This document shows positions 45,715 through 57,747 of a stretch of 64,000 nucleotides of DNA, in pieces. Every line of letters begins with the position of its first letter. The stretch's first letter is position 1. Origin of the DNA: Paramyrothecium sp. XJ0827 (taxonomy: Eukaryota > Ascomycota > Sordariomycetes > Hypocreales > Stachybotryaceae); contig JAJFPB010000007.1 of the NCBI GenBank assembly GCA_020881915.1, forward strand, positions 2,170,001 to 2,234,000, written 5' to 3'. Made by a program: the position numbers and the translations under genes. The notes beneath the pieces were generated by a model. The model did not search any database, was not told where the DNA came from, and saw nothing but the letters and a program-made list of their open reading frames with translations.

Positions 45715-48093
45715 GACGGACGGCGAATCGGGTGGTTAGCAAGACCAGCTCAGAAGGAGAGTGAGGAAAAGCCCAATCAATGGGTTCATGGAAATAGATG
45801 TATCAAAGAATGGAAGAATATCATGCTGAAAGCACATGAGTTGGGCTCGTCACCACGCCATTATCCAGTTGACCGCAGCGAACCCCCAAGGAATGACCAG
45901 CGCGGAGGCAAATGTCTATGGTGATGAGGTTTAGAGAGAATGGACAGAAGGAAGAGCGCAGAAGGGAGCGCAGAAGGCAGAAGGGTGCGGCGAATTGTGT
46001 AGGCTTCGTCTTGGCCTGTGCCTTGGTGGTGGACAACCCCCATCAGGGCCAGCGATTCAAGCTCAATGCTTGCTGGGCCCGCCCGGCACAGCAAGGCAAT
46101 CGGTTGCGTCCACATCTCAAACAGGAGCGTGTTCGAGCTGGCTGGGTTCTTCGTCGAGGATCCGCGCGAGAGTGGACCATGATTGGACAGGCCGTAAGTG
46201 CTTGTATGGCCCTCCACGTTTCAGGTGAAACCGCGCTTGTCTGGGAATGCACATGGGAAGCAGCCCACCCCTGGAAAGGCTTGACACGCGAGCAAGCGCC
46301 ACACTTGGGGAATGTCCTCGAGGGGGGCCGGGGAGCCATGCGTTTTGCGTGCGTTCTCGGTATGTGAACGACATGGATAAGCTGACGCCAGCGAGCCACT
46401 GCTTGCGATATGTAAAAGAGAACACTGGGTCAGGCGAATGTATGATTACCTTACGTACCTTAGGTAGTGTCATGTAAGACGAGGTACTTTAAATAGCGGT
46501 TTAGCATACCTCGCGGGATGGCGCCATCACTTTATTGTTCTTCAGTGGAACCACTGCAAGTACGGCGGTCTACGGCGTCTTTTGGTACAAGATTTATAGT
46601 AGGTGAGGTACGCTACCTGCCCAGGGTACCTTACCTACAGCAAATGAGCAACTACCTAAGGTACCTTACAGTAGGAAGATTCCCAACGGCATCATGAAAG
46701 GGATATCAGATGTTCCATGGTTAAGGCCCTCCCATATAAGGCAAGATAGTAAGGAAGGTAAATGCCATCGTTGCAACTTGAGACGCTCCCTTACGCACCT
46801 CAGCTCATTCAGGCACAGCAGAGGAGCAACCACGTCAAATCAGATATCACGCCACTAAAACGCTCCCTAAATCTTGGTTCCTCCAGGGCCCCCCGGCCGA
46901 TGTGGGTTCGGGCTGGCTTCCCGAAATTCTCTTTTCCTGGCACCGTACCATCCAAGCAGGGTAACTGTCACAAGTACCGGGGTGCCGCAGTCATGGTGGT
47001 GAGTTACCGGTCGGTCGCAGCAGGGCTTCCACCAGCTCTCCCGGCCGTGGCCTGCGACAGCCGCCCATCCTGGGGGCTGCATCCCGTCGAGTCCAAGCAC
47101 TGCATCGCGAAGACCTTCATGCCCCCGTCTCTTTTTGCCGCTCCAGGCAGGGCCGCTATCGCGCTGTCCTGACTGGGTCGTGCGCGAGGGCGGCCCGGGA
47201 GCCAGAAGTGGTGCGTGAGAGTGTCCTTTCGACTCGATTCCTTACTCACGACTCATGACACATACTGGAGTCAGTGCTTAATTAAGGTACAGGTAGGCTA
47301 CACGATTAGTTACAGATGTTCCTGCGTGAGAGATGCAATTCGATGCCATGCGATGTGACACGATGCTCGGAAATCCTTGTCGGACATGGCTGCCTATCTG
47401 GTTCATCCCATTCGAACAAGGCGTCGGCAAGCAGGCAGCTCGAGTTTGTGCCTCGCATTGTCTTCTGCTGTTTCCGCATAAGGCCAGTGGCCCGGTCCTC
47501 ACAACACACAGTCTTGAGGCATGCATGGTTTCATCTAATGGGCCAAATTTCACGGACCCCTCCAAGAACCTATCTTAAGCATGTCATCGCTCTTCTGTCT
47601 AGGGTAGCACCGCCTGGTAAGTGCCAGGTGCCTCGCGAACTCTTGCCAGCGATTTCGATTTCAACTTGGCATATTGATTGTTAGTTTGACTTTGGGCTGC
47701 TGCATATCGCAGGACCCTGAATGCTGCGGGTTGGAGAACACCTACATTGTCCTAAACCAGAAAAAGCAGTTCCGGCTGATCTAGTGATGCTGGCTTGCAC
47801 AGAGGCACTTGAGCCAGACCACACTTCCCCGCAGCTTCTACACAATCACCAATCATTGAACGTGTGTTTCCAAACAAAATTGCATATAGCGTTGCGCCGT
47901 GTAGCCGCCGCGTCCCTGACAGCAGAAGGGCGTGCATCCGAAGTCGTCGGCTTCTTGGATTGCATCGAGAGTCAAACAATACAATATAAGACTATCAAAC
48001 ATCGCCCTTTGCTGGGCACTCGACGAAAGACGTCTACACAAACTTGTCCCGTGTGCAACCAACATATCATATAAAGGCATTACAAATTACAAA
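45715..48093. other. 2.4-kb divergent intergenic region with GGTACC motifs
   Basis: The region lies between the membrane-protein start and the PNPOx-like start. A purine-rich imperfect repeat (AGAAGG/GCGCAGAAGG) lies at 45947-45990, in the probable leader of the membrane-protein gene. The frames at 45912-46367 and 47721-48074 start with ATG but show no domain, no codon bias and no splice partners. Confidence 0.5.
46440..46670. repeat. Cluster of GGTACC palindromic motifs
   Basis: Copies include GATTACCTTACGTACC at 46444-46459, GGGTACCTTACCTAC at 46624-46638 and CTAAGGTACCTTAC near 46655-46668. The last contains a perfect TAAGGTACCTTA palindrome. It is the densest cluster of this motif in the window. 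Confidence 0.6.
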
Positions 48094-48935
48094 ATGGGCC
48101 GCCACGACCTGCAGTACCCCAAGGAAGCCACCAACCTTGTCAAGAGGCACGGTGAGCGAGGTACGTGTTTGTTATTCTATACCGTATCTCCGGCCAAGCA
48201 TTAGTTGCTGAGAAATGCGCAGGAAAATATGAGCTTGAGACCATCCACAGACTCATCAACTCGTCCCAACTCCTTCATGTGTCATTCAACCCTGCCGACT
48301 CACCCTTCCCCGTCATCCTCCCCATGATTGGTCAGATGGGGTCGTTTGAGCGCCCGAGCGCTGACTTGGGTGACCCGTTGGAGCTCTACCTTCATGGCTA
48401 CGTCTCCAGTCGCATGATGAACCTTGGCCGGAAGTCAGAGGGAGAGGGCATGCCCGTATGCATCGCTGCGTCCCATGTCGACGGTCTTGTCCTCTCCCTC
48501 TCGGCCTTCAACCACTCCTACAACTACCGCTCTGCCGTCCTCTTCGGCCATGCCAAGCTTGTCGAGGATCCCGCAGAGAAGCTGTATGCCATGGAGATAA
48601 TTACTGACAGCGTTGTTCCCGGTCGGTGGCAAGACACACGACTACCACCCACGAGTGCCGAAATGCAAAGCACGAGCATTCTCAGGGTGAAAATCTCCTC
48701 CGGCAGCGCCAAGATCCGAGACGGCGGATGCAGTGACGAGAAAGAAGACCTCGGGGATGAACAGCTTGTGGGCAGTAAATGGACGGGAGTGCTGCCTGTG
48801 CACCAGTCAATTGGAGATCCGATTCCTGGACCATACAATCACACAGATACACCCGATTACATCACCGGCTTTGTCAGAACCTTTAACCAGGAGAACCAAA
48901 ATTATAGTGTTGAAGCAGTAAATAAGCAGAAATAG
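48094..48935 (+). CDS. Pyridoxamine 5'-phosphate oxidase-like flavin-binding protein
   Basis: Two exons, 48094-48160 and 48223-48935, give 259 residues. The protein matches the Pyridox_ox_2 type of split-barrel flavoproteins found in fungi and bacteria, many of uncharacterised function. Visible segments are YELETIHRLINSSQLLHVSF, PFPVILPMIGQMG, LYLHGYVSSRMM, VCIAASHVDGLVLSLSAFNH and YRSAVLFGHAKLVEDPAEK. The 62-nt intron has a GTACGT donor and GCAG acceptor and restores R-G-KYELE. The C-terminus (GVLPVHQSIGDPIPGPYN) is typical of this group. It is probably cytosolic, and FMN binding is likely but the substrate is unknown. It converges with the next gene, with only 123 bases between the stops. 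Confidence 0.85.
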
Positions 48936-49058
48936 GGTTAATATAGTGCATTGTGGTAGCATCAATAAGACACGAGCCGTGCTCTAAAGGGCATGTGAGA
49001 ACTAGATGATGTGTATTTCCAAGATAAATGGTATATAATAATGGAACTCCAAGGTCAT

Positions 49059-50919
49059 TCACCACAGTTCCCAAATCTTTGCTGGGGCCACCAATCTCAT
49101 GATGCCCCAGTGGCCCATTGCGCTCTCCTTGTGCAATTTCGTGAGGACACTGGTCTCGTTGCTGCGCAGAACCCCAGTCTCCTCCTGCGAAAAGAGCTCG
49201 GCCACGGGCACTTCGTTCTTGGGGTAAAGGAAGACTTCTCTCGTCCGGCTCTCAAGGAAGTCTGCCATGACTGGCTCACGGAAAGTGAGTGGCTTCGTAG
49301 TCTTTCTGCAGAAGAAAATCAGGTTGGTGAAGTCACTGCCCTGCTCTTCAATGAACTTGGGGTCCGGTGGGCTCTCGCGGAAGACGCGGCAGGTTGGGAA
49401 AACCTCTTTGATGGTACGGGCAATCAACTGCGGGGCCGGCAGCTTGAAATCACCGGCATAATTCTGAGACAGGGGGGTTAGTACAGACGTGACTGTTTGT
49501 AAACGAGAACGGGGCACCTACAATGGCAATGACTCCTTCGGGCTTCAGCAAGGAACTAAGACCTTGAAGGAACTCGAGTGTGAAGAGATCTACCGGCTCT
49601 GCGCCGCCGGTGAAAACGTCGTGGACGAGGTAGTCGTAAGATCCACTGGCTTCTTCCGCAAGCTGGCGCGTGTAGCTCACGGCATCTTGCAGGACAGGTT
49701 CGCTATTCTCCTTGAGCTCAAAGTACTTGGCGGCGAACTCATGAACAACTGGATCAATCTCCACAACCGTCGTCTTGATGCCGTGGGTGACTAGTGCGGA
49801 CGGCGTGGTGCCAATACCTAGTCCACTGCGTATCGGATGTCAGCTCACTTTGCATTCAACGCTTTTGCTGAAAACTCACATGACCAAGGCGCTGGCGTCC
49901 TTATCCTTTACTCGCTTCTCAACCTCAACCAGCCTGACCGCCTCCAACATGGCAAACACGCCATAAATGGGTTCCGTGGAAGCCTTGCCTCGGTGCCGGA
50001 TCCATTCACCGCCCAGCAGACTGCTATCGCACCGCAGGACGCGGAAGCCGGCGTCCAAGTTTTCCATGACTGAGATGTAGCCAGTTATGGATTCTCGGCG
50101 ATCCAGGATCATCCATTTGTCGGCTAGCAATGTTTCATTCAGGGCGGACAAAGCCATTGGGGTAGGGACATGCGTGTTCCACACGGCCGTGTGGAGCAAG
50201 GCCGGAATGGCCAGAACCAGGTATTTGGATGGCGCGAAGATAGTGTAGGCCGCAGAGAGGAGTATCTCGAGGCCCAACCGGGTGTACAGGAATGCTGTGC
50301 CCACGTGGGCTGAAATATGCTGCTGCGCCAAGTGCTCCGTAAGCTTGAAAATGCCCCAGGAACCAATACCAGGGAGAGCGTCTGCGACATAGTGTGGGAA
50401 AGCAGTCATCTCAGCCTGGTCCATAAGATCAGCCACGCACGAAGCGGAAAGCACCGCCAACGGTAGCAGGGTCAAGCCTTCAGTGACGACCGGACCCCAT
50501 TGAGCGCCCAATTGAGTGCTGTAGCTGTACATGAAGAATTGGATGGCGGGGATGTAAGCGGCGACCAAGGGCAGAAGCTGCGCTGTCTTGACCGGGAGGC
50601 TCTGTCTCAGAACCACATTGGCCGCCCATCCGATGAAGCAGCCGAGAATCACAACCCTCGAGTGATGCAGAGACGAAGGGATACCGCCATAGACTGGCGA
50701 AAGCGCAAGTTGAGACACATGGGAATACACCCCCAGGAGGCCGATAAGGATGAACGACTTGGTGTAAATCAAGGCCTGGTCGAGTGCGCGGTTCTGCCAA
50801 GTGTCGTTCTTGGCTTTGGCCGCCAGGTCCTTCAGCTCCCTCTCGAAGCGTTCGGGCGTGAAGCCCTCTGGGGCCTTGGGCACCTTGGCCGCCTTTGGCG
50901 GAGAAGTCTTAGGTGGCAT
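49059..50919 (-). CDS. Membrane-anchored spermidine synthase-like protein
   Basis: Three exons, 50919-49880, 49825-49522 and 49463-49059, give 582 residues. The C-terminal half is a spermidine/spermine synthase-type Rossmann domain. It has the cofactor motif GLGIGTTPSALVTHG, the acidic VVEIDPVVHEFAAKYF, then YDYLVHDVFTGGAEP and EGVIAINYAGDF. The N-terminal half (residues ~50-290) holds about six to seven membrane segments (IYTKSFILIGLLGVYS, VVILGCFIGWAANVVL, LLPLVAAYIPAIQFFMYS, LTLLPLAVLSASCVADLM). Such fusions are common in ascomycetes, but I do not know a proven activity. They may be methyltransferase-like rather than polyamine synthases. The ATG at 50919 is used because the frame upstream has no ATG. 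Confidence 0.85.
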
Positions 50920-51959
50920 GTTTTGTCTGAGCCTGTCAATTCGAAGAGAAAGGAAAGGAAATGAGATGAAAGGAAGGGTGGGAAAATGGACAGGTTGCGC
51001 GCGTGGTAAGGCCGACGAACGAGCAAAGGCAAGCAAAATGAAGTTTTCTGGCAAAAGCAAGACAAAGAAACAGTCTATGCTGTGCTGGCCTAATCAGTTG
51101 TCATTCAAGTGGCCGGCACCTGAAGCAAAATGCGCTTTGATCGAAGTTTCAACCTGATGCTTCGAACAGGTGTTCAGGAGGTCTGTTCTGGATAAATGGG
51201 GACCTGCGCTGTGGCTCAACGGTGGGGCGCGCCCTGTGGCGGTAGCTGCCAGAAATAGATTTTGACAGCCGAAAGCGTGGTATCCAGCCACACCATCCGC
51301 TCACATCCCAAAAGGGGAAATTTCTCATCTCGCACCTTGGAGTACAAAGTTCACGTTTACTTCCTCGCTGTTGTAGATGAGTCGCCGTGCCTCAAAAGAC
51401 ACTATTAGTTTACGTATTTCGAGAGAACCACAGTCATGTTGACCATCCGGGTCTACAATCGCCCATCTGAGCATTAAAGAAAGCCCTGCGTTCCGTATTT
51501 TTCTGTTCATGTAAAGTATTCGTGGCCTTACGGCGAAACAATCTAAGCTCAGATCGACTTCCACGCACTGCACGGTGTTGATTCACCGGCCATTTGCCGT
51601 CCTCGAAAGGGCCCCGTGGCCTCAGCTACCATACCTAATATCCGTGCCCGAATCCATCCCAATCCATGTGTTCAAACCCAAGAAGGTCCATAACACTCAT
51701 ACACAAAGCCCTACTGACCTTTGAGTGGTATCAGATCTAAACCTTCATACCGTCGTAACAAAAGAAGAAAACGTTGAAGCACCAAGCCGAAAAAGCCGGG
51801 GAAAGTTGCGAGCAAACGATAACTCCTTCATGTCCGCATAATACCTTCGACATGTGACAATGTGAAGACGTATAGAGATCGACCCCCCAATCAAGAAAAT
51901 ACATTTCCTAGTTGATCCAAATCGCTGCCCAAAACGAAATCATGCCACGTAAGGCGCAT
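50920..51959. other. Spacer between two minus-strand genes
   Basis: This 1040-base space should hold the promoter of the spermidine synthase-like gene and the 3' end of the regulator gene. No gene is seen. Confidence 0.5.
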
Positions 51960-54304
51960 TCAAGCCCTTGTTTCAAAGTTGTCCTCCATATCATCATCGC
52001 TTGTATAATCGCCGCTCAGCGGACTTTGAGCACTGCTCACATCTGCGCTGTGGAAGTTACTGAAGTTGTCTAAAACACTGCCGCGGCCCGAATACGAGCC
52101 TGGCATGGACGTGACCAGGTCGGCCTGACTACCGCTCCTGCTCATTGACGGCTTTTCCGGAAGCTGCTTCAACAAGCCCGTAGAGATGTCTAGCATTGTC
52201 ATGGCGAATTCGGTCAAGCCCTTCGTTTCGCCGGGTTTCGAGCTGACGGACAGTGTCCATCGGTACTCTCCTAAACGACGGCGATACCACTCAGCCTCTT
52301 CGCGCCCTGGAGATGTCGCCCACAATAGCGAGCCGAATGTGCCAATGAGCGCGAAATTGGTTTTGGAGGCAAAATACCAAAAGGCACGGAGGTGGTTCGG
52401 TGTCAATCGATTGACAAAATCCATGGCGGAGATGAGGCGAGCCTTAGCGGCGCTACGGCAGATTTGTTGGACATATGGGTCGACTGCCGAGGCTGCTGAA
52501 GACAGCGATCGAATAATGCGCCTGTGCAGTGTGATTTCGGCCGCGAAGTATGCCAAGTGAAGATATCCTATGCTCGACAATCGGTTGGTGGACGGATTGG
52601 TCGACGAGTAGGACGAATCTAGTCGGATATCTGTCGGTAAGCCCCCGTACCATTCTTTGAGTTTCAGTTGGATCGGCTTGGCTAATGATAGAACGAGATG
52701 GGTTCCCTGTGCACCTGCGTTCGCGACAGTCTGCATGGCTTGCAGTGTATAGAAGGTCTCGAGGATTTCGGCGAGAATTTCGGATAGCTGCACCGCTCGG
52801 GTAAAAAGTAACCGGCCCCTCTCAATATCCAACTTTTCTTCAACGTCGTTTTCGTCCCACTCAACGTCAGGGAAGTCGTTCAAGGTCAAACTTTTGACAC
52901 CCCAGTTGGAAGAGAAAATGTGCGAAGGTCTGCCATGTACCAAAGAACCCCACTTGTCCTGCATGTACAGTGCCCATGCGAGCCGTTTCCTGAGGCCTTT
53001 CTCCCACGGCGGGATTTTCCACTTTGAACAGTCCAGGTGAAGTCCGAGTTCTTGTCCGATGGCGATGAGCTGCGCAGTTGGGGCCCACTGATCGCCTTCT
53101 GGTCGTTGGGAGAGCAGCAGCCCTGCCTGTATCGTGGATAGCTTCGGTCTGTACATAGCGTCGGCAAGCGTTGTCCTTATAAGTCTTTCAAGTTCTCGAA
53201 CATTAGGACGAGGGAGCTTAGCAAGCTCCTCGGAATGCTCCCACCAATTGACCGCAATCAGGTAGACGGCAGCCAGGATTGGAGGAGAAAACTCCCGATA
53301 GGATCGTTCGTACTTCTCGATGAAGACATGTTTTTGTACGATAGGAAAGCCGGGATGGACTACTCGGAAGTACAAATCGACGAGTGTTCGCCCATGGGGA
53401 GCAACCAGAGCCTCAATGGCGTCCAAATCTTGTATGGTGTGTTCGTAGCCCGGAGTGTTGTGGTCAGGAAGCACCAAGAAAGTGTCATCGTCACTGACCT
53501 TCCGCAAGGTGCCTCGAGAAAGTAAGCTTTCATCGTGAGGGTCGAATGAAGAAAGGTTGATCAAAGATGGCTCGAAGTCGGTAGTCGGCCCAATGTACTG
53601 GCTATACCTATCACCTTGAAGACCCAGTGACCGCTTCAACATGGTGGGCCCACCGACGTTGGCCATTTCTTCCAGGAAGGAGCTGCTGGCCGCGGTACTA
53701 GATAAACTCGAGTCCTGATTCCGCTTCCTGGAGGAGACGCCCGGAGAGCTGCAAAGCCAATCATTTGTTAGATCACTGATCCAACAATGTGTTCGGGTGT
53801 GTGAGTAGGGATGTCAGAAATGGCGACGCCGCGCGAGCTTCCCATGGCGTGCGACAAAGCGTCGCGCTGCAACTTGAAAGGGAGGAAGCTTAGGTTGGGT
53901 GAGAGCGCCAGGGGATACATTGAAGTGTGCTAGGCAGAGGGGAAACAGGGTACGAACCTTCGCTTGCCGGTAGTTTCATGCAGTGATTCGCCATTTAGCT
54001 TCCGCTTACGGCTTGTCGGGCTGGACGAAAGAGAACACTCGGATCCATTGATCTGACACTGGCTGCAGGTGTCCTCGTCGTCGTTCATGGTACATCTAAT
54101 GCCTGCAAACCGACAGGCCTGACATGTAGGAAGGGAGGAGCCGATCATGGACGGTGATTCAACCGAGCCCCTGGGGTGCAAGCTACTCGGGCCAATATCG
54201 AACCTATGGAAGCTGTCTTGGCGAAATGTGGCTGGCTCTGGCCTGGGAGGTTTCGGCGCAATAGCTATAGGAGCCGTCCGCTGAACGGCGCTGTGTTGTG
54301 CCAT
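51960..54304 (-). CDS. Zn2Cys6-type transcriptional regulator, TamA/DAL81-like
   Basis: Two exons, 54304-53958 and 53748-51960, give 711 residues. A six-cysteine cluster lies at residues 61-90 with spacing C-x2-C-x6-C-x8-C-x2-C-x6-C (CQACRFAGIRC, CSQCQINGSEC). A basic patch (SRKRKL) follows. The fungal-specific regulatory domain spans ~170-500, with VDLYFRVVHPGFPIVQKHVF, SPPILAAVYLIAVNWWEHSE, AQLIAIGQELGLHLDCSKW and MQDKWGSLVHGRPSHIF. This resembles TamA/DAL81/UGA35, nuclear co-activators of nitrogen-catabolic genes. The Lys/Arg residues normally found between cysteines 2 and 3 are largely missing, so direct DNA contact may be weak. The single intron is 209 nt, longer than others here. The C-terminus is Ser-rich and ends acidic (DDDMEDNFE). 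Confidence 0.82.
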
Positions 54305-57300
54305 GGCGGGAGAGGTTATGTAGAATCGCCACACAGCGTAGTCTCAGTCTGCTCTTGCGACCAGGGGTAGCGGAACCGGGTCACGGTACCAGGCCGCGGA
54401 GCCTTAGCGACCACTGCTACTGATAGGACTCTGCTTTTCCGTATGATGAAGCTGCGAGATAGCCAGACCCCACGCTAGCGAGAATGACGCAGAAGCGTTG
54501 TAGACCCCACAACAGTTGCGGCTGCCCAGCACCCACGCGTTGACGATGTGTACTCTGTAAACCACTCAAAGACAAGGTTCAGATCTGGAATTGCAAGCAA
54601 ATCCCGAGGTGCAAAGATAAGGGAGGAGGTGTGTGGGATCTGACGGGCGTAGAGTTGGCGAAACAGGGCACACGCTGCAGATAAGGTACGGTGCAGGAGA
54701 ACCGACCGAATGGGACGCTGTAGAGATAAAGATACGGCTCAGGAGTGGAGGAAACCTGACAACAGCGCCCATTTGCCCTGCCTGGGTGTATATGCTATGA
54801 TTGGAATGCAGAGTCGGTGTTGAACGGTGATGATTATCGGGATGAGATAAGCCAAGCTTATCAATGCCATTTGTAGCAACAACAGGGTGAACGGGGGGGG
54901 GGAAGTGGCCTATTATGCTGGCACGCCTTTTGGATGATAAGGAATTGCCACTAAAAGCGCTGTTCTCCACGAGGATAGCCTGGGGAAGATGGACTCCGTG
55001 CCCACATTAATAAGATGTAGACCCAAAGATTGCGCAGTTTCGCAGTTCCCATAGAATTCCGTGGTGGGATTCCCGAATATGGGGGGATCGTGCGCAGGTG
55101 TGCTTGGAGTTATGAGAGGTAGCCGATGTGCTTCCCTACGACGTCGACGTCGACCTCGGGCTCAAATGCGGTTGTTTGAGAGAAAGAAGGTTTCGGGGCG
55201 CTTGTCAGAGTATGATGTAAGTTAATGGCAACGGACGATACGGTTGCATGTGCTCGTCCTCGCCCGGGGCTAAGGCCAAGAGCCGACCGTGTGTTCGGAG
55301 ATGTTCCCCGTCCGTGACAGCCAGGGACCAGCTTTGGGGGAGGGGGGGGCGGCCACAAGCAACTAAATTTCGTGGTCGGAACGGGCGCGCAGGCGGGAAA
55401 AGGTAATTAGAGGAATTTTGAAAGCAGCCAAGTTCATGAGACGGGAACCTCCAGAGCGCCTCTGCTAATCCGCAACCGCAGCTGTGCCGCCACCTCAAAG
55501 TCTAAAGTGAGTGCTTGTGCCGTCAATGACTCTCGAAAGAGGTAAGAGTGATTGATCCAAGAGACACTGCCCTCTTCGAGCGCAAACGGACAATGCTTCT
55601 CCCCCATGGTCGCACGTGTCTTTGGGGAGAGACGGGAATCACTTCTTCACGCTCTGTGTCTCTCACCCTCAACCGGTGGGCACCGGTCGCTGTGCGTCAT
55701 ACTCCCGGCACCTGCATGTACGGTATCGCTCAGGGTCCATTCCGCAAGCACAGATAGGCCCCGCGGTCGCGCCGCGGTCGCGGCTGCATGGAGCGAGCCG
55801 TTTGCTTTAGCCCCCTGGGTGCGACAATGGCCAGATGTTGGGCTTATCTCCAGCCGTTGAGAGGAAAGGTAGGAAATAGAAATACATAATGGTAAAAACT
55901 AGAGGCGATAAGTGAAGTGGCTGCCCTTGTCAGAGGTACCTGCCCGGATGGCTGCAGCGGCACCCAAGCCCTGCGCGCGACGTTTGTACGAGGTACCGGC
56001 TGCACCGCCTTTGGGTCGGCCTCCAACTGAACGGCTATTACCAATGGAAAAGCAGGTGCTGGTGCTGCGGTGCATGGGGCTTCAATAAGTCTAACGTAAT
56101 GGGCTCCCTATGCCAAGTTTCCGAGTCATTTTTATTCCCTCTCTCTGGTGCCTATCTCTGCTGCTTGGTTCTGGCCCTGCAGGGCCTTCCTCTGGCAAAA
56201 TCCGTGGCTTGTCCAAACAGAATCTGAGCTTTGCCCGACGACACGGCATGTCCTGCATGGCATGTATGGGGGACCGGCGATTCGCCGACCAGCCATCCAC
56301 CGACGGGGTCCGTCCCCACCCACACCCTGCCTTCGCCCTGCCTCACCCTGGAAAGGCGATGGGAGGTTTCCGAAATACTTTCGCCAGATGCGCTTCTGTC
56401 CTCTCCTCCCCTGGCTCCGCTACCGTCATCGCATACAAAGCCCAGCATGCATAGATATCGCCAGTCTTGATTAGGGCCGCCGTCCCGCCCTCCGAGCGCA
56501 TCTCGGCGTCATGGCCCGGCAGCTGTTAGGTAATGGAAAGTCTCGATGAGTGTAGCGGTCGCAACGAGACCGCGAATACCTGGCTGCTCACCTACAATGT
56601 GTCGGTGACTGATGCTTCTTGACTGATCGGCGCCGTATCGCCAAATTACGATTGGGCCCCCCACACTTAGGCCTGCTTTTCCAGTTGATTCGAACAGAAA
56701 AAGGCATCTGCATGCGACTTTGGTAACGTCCAACCTCTGATTTGAGCATGCTTTTAGGTAGTTACCCCGTGGAGAGACCCGACCGGGGTCGGTGATTGGC
56801 TCCCATCAGCAGGCCAGGCCCGGGTGGATGCTTCCCCAAACACCACATTCGGATCATCGCGTGTGCACACCTAGAGAACCTTAATGAGATTCTTACCGCC
56901 TGCACTCGATTTACCATCAGATCTGTCGGACAGTGTTTGTCCTTGTATCCACTCGATCGCCCGCAGACTAGTATGCACAGAGTCAAGAGGGAAGGGAGGC
57001 GTCGCCCAGCGCGAAGAAACAAAAGTCACCAGCAACCGTAGTGGACAAACAAGGAGCGAACACGAATGCCGCCATCTCTTCCGCCTCTTCGATTATTGAT
57101 GGTGCTGATCCAGCAGCAAGACAAACTTTAGGGCCATCTTCCGTTACAGCGTACCATCGCTGACATCCCTTTGCTAGATAAGGTGCCCGGATCAGGTTGT
57201 CCACCACGTGAGCGTGGGGGCGCCGGTTGAAAAGTGCCACGAGATCAGCAACGTTGCCTGGTTCTGTGTGTGCTGATGTAAGAACCGCACTTGATCCAGG

Positions 57301-57747
57301 CAGACCCAACATCAGCTTGACGGACGGAGACTTTTGAACTGAAGGGTGGTTTTATCTTTTGACGTCAACACAGGCAGAAACAATCAATCTCATGTACATT
57401 TCGTGCAATTGTTCAACTCGCAATGACTTGGAGTCCCTCGAAAATGAATAATTACAGTTATAAACCAACTTGCCGACAAGTGCTCGTCAAGCCAAAGCAA
57501 AATCGTCCCACTCAGTCTAGGATGTTGAAAACATAGGAAATGCCAGGAATCCCTTTGCATACGACGAAGGAAACTAATGTATGAAACAAAATATGTACTA
57601 GAAACTATTTGCGGAGGTGTGGCCCGAGAAGTACCAACTCCTTGAAATATTCAGTGTTGGAAGTTGGTTTCGACGTCACCTGGTTACGAAATCAAGCAGG
57701 ACCCGCGCTGCTTGGCCTCCGGCATGGCTTCTTGGATGGAGAGGAGA
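54305..57747. other. 3.4-kb intergenic stretch
   Basis: No supportable gene is seen; all frames are short and low-information. G-runs lie near 54893-54902 and 55335-55349. The part near 54.3-55 kb is probably the long promoter and leader of the regulator gene. GGTACC cores occur at 55934 and 55992 without the full motif. Confidence 0.5.

Noticed and set aside
45912..46367. 151-codon plus-strand ATG frame
   Set aside because: Its first part is a translated purine-rich leader repeat and the rest has no domain. It overlaps the promoter of the large membrane-protein gene.
47721..48074. 117-codon ATG frame just before the PNPOx-like gene
   Set aside because: No recognisable domain, and it ends immediately upstream of a well-supported start. 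Most likely promoter or leader.
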